From NCBI GenBank assembly GCA_024102795.1, contig JAGFJK010000474.1, positions 1 through 33,860 of the forward strand: a stretch of 33,860 nucleotides of DNA. The letters are read 5' to 3'. Within the stretch, counting starts at the first letter, position 1. Each line of letters begins with the position of its first letter. Positions 1-8,400 of the stretch are shown piece after piece. The translations under genes were made by a program, and so were the position numbers. Under the pieces are notes generated by a model. The model did no database searches. It saw nothing but the letters and a program-made list of their open reading frames with translations, and was not told the DNA's origin. The DNA comes from Pirellulaceae bacterium (GTDB lineage Bacteria; Planctomycetota; Planctomycetia; Pirellulales; Pirellulaceae).

Positions 1-127
1 GCGACGTGCCCTGGATCCACCGCTGGTAACACTGGCATAGAGGAGAGGCACCGGTACTTCTTCCCTCAGACGACGCTCCATCAAATAGCGTGATTGAACC
101 ACCATCAATTAGCGTGCGTGCTCTCAC
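1..127 (-). CDS. Possible partial gene running off the left edge
   Basis: An open frame starts at a GTG (125-127), about 10 bases after a GGAG, and stays open to the window edge (about 42 codons). It follows the repaired stop of the XamI-family gene by 34 bases on the same strand. The peptide (begins MRARTLIDGGSITLFDGA) matches no family I recognise. A competing ATG frame beginning near 158 ends after 18 codons. The stretch is too short for a firm call and may be non-coding. Confidence 0.18.
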   Translation of the reverse strand, partial: MRARTLIDGGSITLFDGASSEGRSTGASPLCQCYQRWIQGTS

Positions 128-161
128 GACGACTTTGCTCCAATTCTGCGACGTCCATGAC

Positions 162-1117
162 TCACAATCCAAATTTCTCTAAGTCTTCAATTCTGTGTTC
201 CCAAGCCCAATCGATTCCTTCCGATGCCTCGTATCCCAAGTAGCCGCTATCAAAAATGGCCGCACAAGAAAAGGATGTACCGAACCTTTTTTTCCGTACT
301 TGCGCCGAAGTTGCCCGACCTTCGTTGCCTCTTCTTTGCGTCGCTTATTCGTATTTGTAAAGTCGCCAGCAGACTTGGCTTCGACCAATAGCGGCAGGTC
401 CATCGGCTTTGCGCGAAGCGACTTCACTACGGCATCCACTGGTATGTTTACCGGTTTCCGATCGTCTTTGAGACCGGGGACATTTAACCGGAACGCGAAG
501 GTTCCAGGGACCATCGAAGCAAACGCGACGTTGCGGGTTACGTCCTCGTAGCCTCGTGCTTCAAGCCACTTCTTGATCTTCTCGAGCTGTCGTTGCTCTT
601 GGGCGTTATGCACGATTGGGTCCGCGTTCGCACCACATAGACGGTCCGCGACAATTGTGGCGGCGCGATGCACCTCTTGCCTAGTGGGTTCGCGTTGATC
701 GGGCAACCACGGGAAGATGTCTACGTCGGCAAGACGGGACACCATCTCCACGATGCTTTGAAGGCTATGGTCAAGAACGGATTCTCTCATCCTTGGTGGA
801 ACACGTCGATCTTTCTCCATTGTGTTGACAAGTGACTTCGGGACCTTGGCAAGTCCAACCAATCGGTCGCGAGCGATGGGTGGTGCCGTGGACATTCGAA
901 GCGCAAATAGAATCGCGGGATGCTCTCGCAGTTCACTTGGCGTAACGCTTCGTAGTTGATTTGTACGCTTGAGCATGGCTTCGACGTCCGCTGTCGCCTT
1001 TACGCGTTCGTCTTGGTAAGTGGAAGGTGCGAATTTCAGAAACCATTGGTTGTAGAGGTCCACCGACCGGGCTATGTCGGCCTTCCATTCTTGTGGCTTG
1101 TTCAAATTCACGGCCAT
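162..1117 (-). pseudogene. XamI-family type II restriction endonuclease, two frameshifts near the C-terminus
   Basis: The N-terminus (MAVNLNKPQEWKADIARSVD, then YNQWFLKFAPSTY) is what I recall of the XamI restriction endonuclease family, whose type member cuts GTCGAC. A PD-(D/E)XK-like core is visible: D228 in VDAVV, then E246 and K248 in LLVEAKSAGD (numbered from the ATG at 1117). As written the frame ends at 179 with an unfamily-like tail. Removing one base from the 7-T run at 287-293 and one from the 5-A run at 252-256 (plus-strand bases) restores LFLCGHFDSGYLGYEA and an uninterrupted tail to a TGA at 162-164. So the gene is either recently broken or carries two sequence errors. ATG 1117 is preferred over ATG 1126 because family members begin at this position. 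No methyltransferase is adjacent. The region is more AT-rich than the rest, suggesting transfer. Confidence 0.8.
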
Positions 1118-1356
1118 TCGACGCATCAGGTAAATCTAGCAAAGAACGGAACACCTGTCCACTATAGGCAGGCGGGAGACCATGCCGCTGGGTATCGTGG
1201 GTCGCATTAACAGACGAGATTGTAAGCGCTTACGACGAAAGGCACAATTCGTCGAGAATCCGCTAAAGGCGACCTCGGAAAACGTCGCAAGTTACCCGTC
1301 GCAGGTTGCGGCACTAGAAACTACCGCAATTGGGCAAGTTACTGCCTTACAGCGCC
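1118..1356. other. Intergenic region with a LacI-type palindrome
   Basis: No convincing gene is seen on either strand. Short open frames here lack starts or overlap the XamI-family 5' end. This stretch separates the AT-rich restriction gene from the GC-rich DUF1501 gene. Both lie on the minus strand, so it should hold the promoter of the restriction gene and the 3' region of the PSD1-DUF1501 unit. No methyltransferase remnant was recognised. Confidence 0.5.
1222..1233. promoter_or_regulatory. Perfect 12-bp palindrome resembling a LacI/GalR-family operator
   Basis: GTAAGCGCTTAC is a perfect palindrome with the central CG typical of LacI/GalR and CcpA-type operators. It lies about 105 bases upstream of the XamI-family start and about 125 bases past the DUF1501 stop. 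No LacI-family gene is present in the window, so its role is open and it could be chance. Confidence 0.35.
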
Positions 1357-2751
1357 CTAGCCAATCAGCCCTTCGGCGATGCGGCCGTAGACGTCGGTCA
1401 GGCGGAAGTCGCGGCCGGCGTAGCGGTAGGTGAGCCGCGTGTGATCCAGGCCCATCAAGTGCAACAGCGTGGCGTGGAAATCGTGCGTGTGGAACTTGTC
1501 CACCTCGGCCGAGATTCCCAGTTCGTCGGTCGCGCCGTAGCGGATGCCGCTCTTCACGCCGCCGCCGGCCATCCACATGCTGAAGCCGGTGGAGTTGTGG
1601 TCGCGGCCGTCCTGGTTGCGCACGGCCGGCGTGCGGCCAAACTCGCCGCCCCACACGACCAGCGTATCCCGCAGCAGCCCGCGCCGCTGAAGGTCGGTCA
1701 GCAGGCCGGCCATCGGCTGGTCCGTGGCCTGGCAGTTGGCGGTCAAGCGGGCCCGCAGACCGTTATGTTGATCCCAGCCCTCGTGCGTCAACTCGACGAA
1801 ACGCACCCCCGCCTCGACGAACCTCCGAGCCATCAGGCACATCCGCCCGAACTCGTCGCTGCCCCGCTCGCCGATCCCGTACAACTCTTGCACCTCGGCC
1901 GATTCGTTGTCCAGATTCATCAGCTCCGGCACCGCCGCCTGCATGCGGAAGGCCAGTTCGTACGATTCGATCACTCCGTCCAGTTCGCTGTTCGCCTCGA
2001 AGCGGTCGGCCAGGTCGCGGTTGAGCGACTGGAGCAGTTCGAGTTGCTTGCGCTGCGTGCCCGCGGCGTACGAGGGACGAATGTTGCCGATGCCGCCGTC
2101 GGCCGCGTTGACGTTTTCGATCTTGGTGCCCTGGTAAACGGCCGGCAGAAAGGCGCTGCCGTAGTTCTGAGCTCCACCCAACCGCGCGGGCGGCTTGATC
2201 GTGATGAAGCCGGGCAGGTCCTGGTTGTCGGTCCCCAGGCCGTACAGCAGCCAGGCGCCCATCGAGGGCCTCACAAACTGGAAGTTCCCGGTGTGCAGTT
2301 GCACCAGGGCCTGCGGATGGTTGGGCAAGTCGGTGTGAGCGCCGTTGATCAGGCATAGTTGATCGGCGTGCTGGGCCAGGTGCGGGTACAGTTCCGATAT
2401 CGGCAGGCCGCTCTGACCGTGGGGCGTGAACTTGAATGGCGACGGCAGCAGCTTCCGACCGTTCTGTGAATTCAGCCCGCCGGCCGCTTCGCCCGGCGAC
2501 TTGCCCGCGTGTTCCTCCAGGCCGGGCTTGTAGTCGAACGTGTCCACGTGCGAGGGTCCTCCCCGCATGCAGAGGAAGATCACGCGCTTGGCCTTTGGTT
2601 CGAAGTGCGGCGGCTTGGGCGCCAGAGGACTCTCGAAACTGTCCGGCTTCGCCCCCGCCTTCTCGGCCGCTTGAGCCGCCAGGCCGGCCAGCGCCACGTA
2701 TCCAAACCCGCAGGAGGCGGCCTTCAGCAACGCTCGACGCGACACGTACAT
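1357..2751 (-). CDS. DUF1501 (sulfatase-like fold) Tat-exported protein
   Basis: A 464-residue protein of the DUF1501 family, abundant in planctomycetes and related to alkaline phosphatase/sulfatase folds. The exact reaction is unknown. The N-terminus has a twin-arginine signal (SRRALLK at 4-10, then a hydrophobic stretch ending near AQAAE), so it should be exported folded. Family landmarks include CMRGGPSHVDTFDYKPG (61-77), WGGEFGRTP (367-375), GRDH (382-385) and a His-rich THDFHATLLHLMGLDH (422-437), the last three probably contributing metal or anion ligands. ATG 2751 was chosen because the Tat motif follows at once; the frame upstream of it overlaps the PSD1 gene and is not family-like. 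It lies 35 bases after the PSD1 stop, the usual order for this pair, and the two products probably act together on an extracellular substrate. Confidence 0.93.
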   Translation of the reverse strand: MYVSRRALLKAASCGFGYVALAGLAAQAAEKAGAKPDSFESPLAPKPPHFEPKAKRVIFLCMRGGPSHVDTFDYKPGLEEHAGKSPGEAAGGLNSQNGRKLLPSPFKFTPHGQSGLPISELYPHLAQHADQLCLINGAHTDLPNHPQALVQLHTGNFQFVRPSMGAWLLYGLGTDNQDLPGFITIKPPARLGGAQNYGSAFLPAVYQGTKIENVNAADGGIGNIRPSYAAGTQRKQLELLQSLNRDLADRFEANSELDGVIESYELAFRMQAAVPELMNLDNESAEVQELYGIGERGSDEFGRMCLMARRFVEAGVRFVELTHEGWDQHNGLRARLTANCQATDQPMAGLLTDLQRRGLLRDTLVVWGGEFGRTPAVRNQDGRDHNSTGFSMWMAGGGVKSGIRYGATDELGISAEVDKFHTHDFHATLLHLMGLDHTRLTYRYAGRDFRLTDVYGRIAEGLIG

Positions 2752-2786
2752 GTTCAAGTCCTCTACAGAAGGAACGCAACCAGGCT

Positions 2787-5294
2787 TTATTGCAGATAGC
2801 GGAATTCGGCCGAGGCCAGCAACACGTGGCACACCTTGGCCCAGTCGTCCTCCGACGGCGCCGGCTGCTGGCCGATCTCCGCCAGGTAACCTTCGATGCG
2901 CGAGACTTCGTCCGCGGTCGGCGGGCGGCAGAGCGCCAAGCGGAAAGCGCGTTCGATCCGCTGCTGAGTGGAATCGGCTTCGGCACCGATCCGAGTCGCC
3001 AGCGCCTTGGCCTGCGCTAGGACGAACGGGCTGTTCAGCATGTACAGGGCCTGCAGTGGCACGGTGGTGACTTCCCGCTGCCCGGTCAGAATGCTCGCTT
3101 CCGGAAAATCGAAGACCTGCAGCGATTCGGGCACGGCCGAGCGGACGATCGGCAGGTAGACGCTGCGCTTGGCGCTGAGCGTCTCGAAGCGGTCGGGCGA
3201 AATCCCTCGCCCCACGTCGCCGTCGCCCACCTGCGAGACGACCGAACCAACGGGCGGTTGCAGGTCGAGCTGGCCGCTGGCGGCCAGCATCGCGTCGCGG
3301 ATCGACTCGGCTTCCAGCCGCCGCTGATTCTGCCGCCAGAGCAGATGGTTGTCGGGGTCGGCCGAAAGACCCGCCGGGTGACTGGCGCAATCGAGCTGAT
3401 AGGCCCGGCTTTGCACCAGCAACTTCACCTGCCGCTTGACCGACCAGCCGTCCTCCATGAAACGGGCCGCCAGGTAGTCCAGCAGTTCGGGATGCGTCGG
3501 CCGATCGCCGTTCGTGCCGAAGTTGTCCACGCTGGCCACCAGCCCGCGGCCAAACAAGTGCTGCCAGATCCGGTTGACCGCCACGCGGGCGGTCAGCGGA
3601 TTGCGGGGATCGACGATCCACTGAGCAAGCTGCAGCCGGCCGCTGGCGTCCGCGGGCAACGCATGCTTATCGCCCAGGCTGGCGACCGTCAGAAAGCCGC
3701 GGTCCACGGTATCGCCCCGATCGTCCGGTTCGCCGCGCAGCCGCAGTTGCGTGTCGCCCGGCTGCGCCGCGTCGCGGACACCCATCACCAGGATGGCCGA
3801 CGAGCTGTCCGGCTTGGGCGCCGTGTCGTCAGGCACATCGGTCGTCTTGCGGCGAGCGGCAACCAACCGCTTGCGGGCCTGTTCCAACTGCTGCTGGGCC
3901 TTGGCCAGCCGGTTCTTGGCGGCCGGCGCCGGGTTCGCCTTCAGACGCTCAACGTTCGCTTCCAGCTTGCGCACTTGGGCATTCAGTTGCTTGACATTGC
4001 CCTGGGTTGCGGCGTTCGCCTGGTTGGCCTGCCCGCCACCGGTACGGACCACGGTCACGCGAGTGCCATCGACGGCCAGCAAGCTGCCGGCCTGCCGGTT
4101 CCCCGCGCCACCTCCCGTGCCGTAGAACGTGTCGGTGCTACGGAAGATGCCCGCCAGGGCGTAATACTCCTGCTGCGGGATGGCGTCGAACTTGTGGTCG
4201 TGACAGCGTGCGCAAGCCACGGTCAAGCCGAGGAAGGCCCGCGACGCGACGTCGATCTGATCGTCCACGATGTCCATCGCGAATTGTTCGGCATTGCGTT
4301 CGTTCAGCGACTTGGGACCCAGGGCCAGAAAGCCGGTGGCCACGATGTTCCGCAACCGGTCCGCCGCCGATTCGGCGGGCAGCAAGTCGCCGGCGATCTG
4401 TTCGATGATGAACTGGCTGTAGGGCTTGTCGGCGTTGAACGCTTCGATGACCCAATCGCGATAGCGCCAGGCGTGCGGATAGGTGAAATTCCGCTCCATT
4501 CCGGTCGATTCGCCAAAGCGGGCCACGTCCAGCCAGTGGCGTCCCCAGCGTTCGCCGAACTGCGGCGATTCAAGCAACCGATCGACCAACCGCTCGACGG
4601 CCGCCGCGGGCAGGCTGTTCGCTGGCGAAACTCCCGCCGCGTTGCATTCGGCCACGAACTGATCGACCTCTTCGGGCGACGGCGGCAAGCCCAGCAAGTC
4701 AAAGTACACCCGCCGAGCGAACGTCACCGGATCGGCGTCCACCACGGGCGGAAGCTTCTCGGCTTCGAGCCGCGCGAGCAGAAACGCATCGACATCGGTC
4801 CGCGGCCAGGCAGCGTTGTGTACCTGCGGCACGCCGGGCTTGGCGATCGGCTGGTAAGCCCAATAGGAACGGGCCTTCTCAAAATCGATCTTGTTCTGGA
4901 CCAGCGACTCGCCTTCCCTGGGGTCGGGCGCACCCATCTCGATCCACCTGGCAAAGTCCGCAACCACCGTTTCGGGCAACTGCTTGTCCGGCGGCATCTC
5001 AAACGATTCGTACCGCAGGGCGCTCAGCACCAGGCTCTCGTCCAGGTTCCCCGGCACCACGCCGTGCCCCGACTCGCCGCCCCGCCGGATCCCCTCGCGG
5101 GTGTCCAGCAGCAACCCGCCCTTGGGTTCCTTCGATTTGCTGGAATGGCATTCGTAGCACTGGTTGACCAGCACCGGCCGGATTTTGGTTTCAAAGAACT
5201 GCAGCTCCGCCCGCGTCGGCTGCTCGGCGGCCAGGCAATGACTGGCGGGAATGGTGCAAGCGGCTGTCAGCAAGAGACTTAAAGCGACTCTCAT
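2787..5294 (-). CDS. PSD1 / DUF1549-DUF1553 planctomycete cytochrome c-like protein
   Basis: An 835-residue secreted protein. A signal peptide covers about residues 1-23. A planctomycete cytochrome c domain follows, with the haem-binding motif CYECH at 46-50 and a candidate distal Met in FEMPPDKQL (99-107). The DUF1549 region is about 160-385 and contains a second CxxCH ([10 protein letters not shown], 361-370). An Ala/Gln/Lys-rich probable coiled-coil lies at about 430-485. The DUF1553 region is about 550-800 ([20 protein letters not shown]). ATG 5294 is supported by an AGGTGGGAG ribosome site just upstream; the longer open frame above it has no signal peptide. It is probably cotranscribed with the downstream DUF1501 gene. 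The family is proposed to act in breakdown or oxidation of complex substrates outside the cytoplasm, but no member's reaction is known to me. Confidence 0.93.
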   Translation of the reverse strand: MRVALSLLLTAACTIPASHCLAAEQPTRAELQFFETKIRPVLVNQCYECHSSKSKEPKGGLLLDTREGIRRGGESGHGVVPGNLDESLVLSALRYESFEMPPDKQLPETVVADFARWIEMGAPDPREGESLVQNKIDFEKARSYWAYQPIAKPGVPQVHNAAWPRTDVDAFLLARLEAEKLPPVVDADPVTFARRVYFDLLGLPPSPEEVDQFVAECNAAGVSPANSLPAAAVERLVDRLLESPQFGERWGRHWLDVARFGESTGMERNFTYPHAWRYRDWVIEAFNADKPYSQFIIEQIAGDLLPAESAADRLRNIVATGFLALGPKSLNERNAEQFAMDIVDDQIDVASRAFLGLTVACARCHDHKFDAIPQQEYYALAGIFRSTDTFYGTGGGAGNRQAGSLLAVDGTRVTVVRTGGGQANQANAATQGNVKQLNAQVRKLEANVERLKANPAPAAKNRLAKAQQQLEQARKRLVAARRKTTDVPDDTAPKPDSSSAILVMGVRDAAQPGDTQLRLRGEPDDRGDTVDRGFLTVASLGDKHALPADASGRLQLAQWIVDPRNPLTARVAVNRIWQHLFGRGLVASVDNFGTNGDRPTHPELLDYLAARFMEDGWSVKRQVKLLVQSRAYQLDCASHPAGLSADPDNHLLWRQNQRRLEAESIRDAMLAASGQLDLQPPVGSVVSQVGDGDVGRGISPDRFETLSAKRSVYLPIVRSAVPESLQVFDFPEASILTGQREVTTVPLQALYMLNSPFVLAQAKALATRIGAEADSTQQRIERAFRLALCRPPTADEVSRIEGYLAEIGQQPAPSEDDWAKVCHVLLASAEFRYLQ

Positions 5295-5359
5295 GGCACT
5301 CCCACCTGGTAAGTCGAGACGAAGGTTCGGGAAGTGAGATGCACGAGGCTTGCTAATTA

Positions 5360-5394
5360 TTGCCCGCAATCGACCTCTGGGGTCGATTTGGCAA
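5360..5394 (-). terminator. Compound hairpin after the giant surface-protein gene
   Basis: A 7-bp stem ATCGACC/GGTCGAT (5369-5375 with 5381-5387, 5-base loop) sits inside an outer 5-bp stem TTGCC/GGCAA (5360-5364 with 5390-5394). It lies 57 bases past the stop of the minus-strand 1722-residue protein and before the PSD1 start. There is no clear T-run on the minus strand, so it may terminate inefficiently or protect the RNA end. Confidence 0.45.
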
Positions 5395-5451
5395 TCTGGG
5401 AAAAGTGTTCTCGGTTTGGCAGGCTGGAGGCCGACGAACACCGGGCAGCGG

Positions 5452-8400
5452 TTACAGTTCGTCCTGGACCAGCTCGCCCGGTTCCAAGACCACCATGTCA
5501 AAGGCCGGCAGCGGCAGGATGTCGGCCCAGAACGTATCGACGCCGGTATCTCCGAGCAGCGTGTCGCTGTCGGCGTCCGCGGCATGCCCCGAAGTGCTGT
5601 CGTTACCTCCGCTCGACCAGGCAGCCAGCAGCGCCAGCAGGGCCGCGTCGGTGGCGTTGTCCTGATCCGTGGTGCCGGCGATCAGCAGGTCGTTGCCGGC
5701 GTCGCCGCGCAGGTAGTCGGCTCCCGCCCCGCCGATCAGCAGGTCGTTGTCCTGCCGGCCGAACAGTTGGTCGTTGCCCGCTCCGCCCAGCAGCAGATCG
5801 TGGCCAAAGCCGCCCGACAAAGTGTCGTTGCCGTCCTCGCCGCGGAGGACGTCGGTCCCGAGGCCTCCGTCCAGCAGATCGTCGCCGCTGCCGCCGTTCA
5901 CCACGTCGTCGCCGTCACCGCCAATCAACCGGTCGTTCGCGCCGCCACCCCATAGCCGGTCCGCTCCGCCACGGCCGGCCAGATAGTCGTCGCCGTCGGT
6001 CATCGCTTCGATCAACTGGCCGCTCATGTCGAACAGGTTGCCGTCGCCGAACAACTGGTTGTTGCCTTCGCCGCCCAGGACACGATCGTTGCCGGGACCG
6101 CCGACCAGGATGTCGTCGGCGTTGGCGCCGGTCAGGTAGTCGTTCCCCTCCTCGCCGTGAAACTCGACCGGGATCGGGTTCAGCCCGGCGTCGACCACAT
6201 GCGCCGCGACGCTCACCAGGTCGTCGCCCCCCTGAGCGTATACCAGCAGTTGCGAGAGACTCTGCAGACCGCCGACCAGGCCAAAGTGTTGCGGGTAGGT
6301 CGTGCTGGTTCCAGCGGTCATGTTGTCAATCCGCAGTTTGACTCCCGTATCATTCCAGGAGGTGAACGTGATCCGTTCGTTGTCGCCGGTGGTGCGGACG
6401 TACAGGTCGCCAATGTCGGCGTTGTCGATTTCGCCCGAGTCGTCGCACAGATCGAGCGTTTCCATTTCGACGAAGTTGATCGTGGCCGTGCTGGCGCTGA
6501 TGGCGTAGCCACCGATCGTATCGACAATCACCACGGGCACCGCGCCGCTCATGTCCAGGTGCAGTGTGTCGCCGGGCAGGGCCGGGGCCGAGGGAGTGCC
6601 GCCGTCCAGGTTGATCGGCATGGTCGCGGCGGGGGCCACGAAGAACTGGTCCTCGCCGGCCGCACCAAGCACGAACAGCGGTTGCGTGTCGGTGCCGCCG
6701 TAGTGGACGTTGAATTGCTCGGAACCACCAAACCCGATCACTCGCCGCTGGCCCGACGTGGTGATCAGATCCAGTTCGGCGTCGGTCAGGGCGAAGGCCG
6801 CACTGGTACCATCGAATCCGCTGCCCTTGACCGGCCCGGCGCTGCCCAGCCCGATGGTCCGCGTGGCATGGCTGCTGAACAGTTCGATATTGCCCGTGGT
6901 GGCCGAGATCGGTTGCAGCACGTCCAGGTCGTCGGCGGTAAGGCGCACGTGGTCGGCGCCGAGATTGACGATTCCGACCAGGGCGTCCACGGTCGTGATG
7001 GCCAGCGAGCCGCCCGCGGAATTGTCAAGCTGGACATCGCCGCTGGACGCATTCAGCACGGCCAGTTGGCTCACGCTGGTTTCGAGCGGATCGGAAGCCC
7101 CGATACCGCTGACCGCAGCGATTGCGAGATTCGGTACGGTCAGGTCGACTCCGCCCGGATTCGAGTCCGAGACGGCGGCACCCGTGGTCAAGCTCAGCGT
7201 ATTGACGTTGGCTGGCGAGACGGGAGCGCTGACCTGGATCGGACCCGTTGCGGCATCGCCGATACGCAGCACGTCGGCAAACACGCGGTCGAGTTCGCTG
7301 TCGGTCAGGCCAAGCGTGCCCGGCGCGTCGGCTCCACCCAGGTCAACGGAGGTGCCGGCCGTGCGCGGCAGCAGATTCACGTCATCGGCCACTGCCGCGA
7401 TGCTGTTGGTGCTGGTGATGGCGATGCTGTTGGCGTTGACGATCACGTCGGCCGAACCGCCAGCCGAAATGAAACCGCTGCCGGACATGTTCAAGTCCAC
7501 ACTGCCAGCGCCGGCACCGGCGACGCCGGTAATCCAGATGTTGCCGGCGTTCGACTGGATGGACGAACTGGACACGTTGACTTCGACGCCGTGGTTGGGG
7601 AACGTCGCGGAGCCGAGTCCGCCCGTGCCGAGGACCTGGACGGTGCCGGTGCCGCCTGCCACGACGGTGCCGCCGGCCGCCACAATCGCGCCGTAATTGC
7701 CGCCAGCGCCCCCGGTCCCTCCACCCTGTCCGGTGAGCACGACGTTGCCCGAAACGGTTTGGATGGCTCCCGTGTCGTAGACGACCACGCCCGAATTTCC
7801 GTTTCCGGTCTGACCGCCGCCGGTGCCCTGAACGATAACGTGGCCTCCGGCTCCGGCCGAGATCGCGCCGCCGGTCCAGACCTGGACGCCGTAATTGATT
7901 CCGGACGAACCGATTCCACCACCCTGGCCGATGACCGTGACGGTCCCGCCGGACGATGTAATGCGGGCGTTGGAGCCACCGACGAACACGCCGGCGTTCG
8001 AGTTGCTCGTACCGGCCGCGCCCGTGCCCTGAACCAGGACGGTTCCCATGCCTCCGGCACTGATTTCGCCACCGTTGGCCGCCTCCACGCCGACGCCGTT
8101 GCTGCCGCTGGCTCCGAAGCCGGTCACCTGCACGTTGCCGCCGGACGACGTAATGCGGGAGCCGGCGTTGTGCACTCGCACGCCGCCGTTGGCTCCACCG
8201 CCACTGCCGCTGCCGCCGGTTCCCGTCACGTCCACCAGCCCCGTGCCGCCGGAACTCACCACGGCGCCGCCTTCCACGGCCACGCCATAGTGCGTTCCGA
8301 GTGCTCCCACGCCGCCGCCGACACCGTCCAGTTCCACGGCGCCGCCCGTGGAGGTGACCATCGCGCCGGCCCCCGTGAGCAAGACGCCGAAATTGACGCC

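Noticed and set aside
1127..1240. Possible methyltransferase C-terminus upstream of the XamI gene
   Set aside because: The minus-strand frame is short, ends upstream at a TAA, has no start codon and no methyltransferase motif.
3258..5282. 674-codon plus-strand open frame
   Set aside because: Antisense to the PSD1 gene, with no family match.
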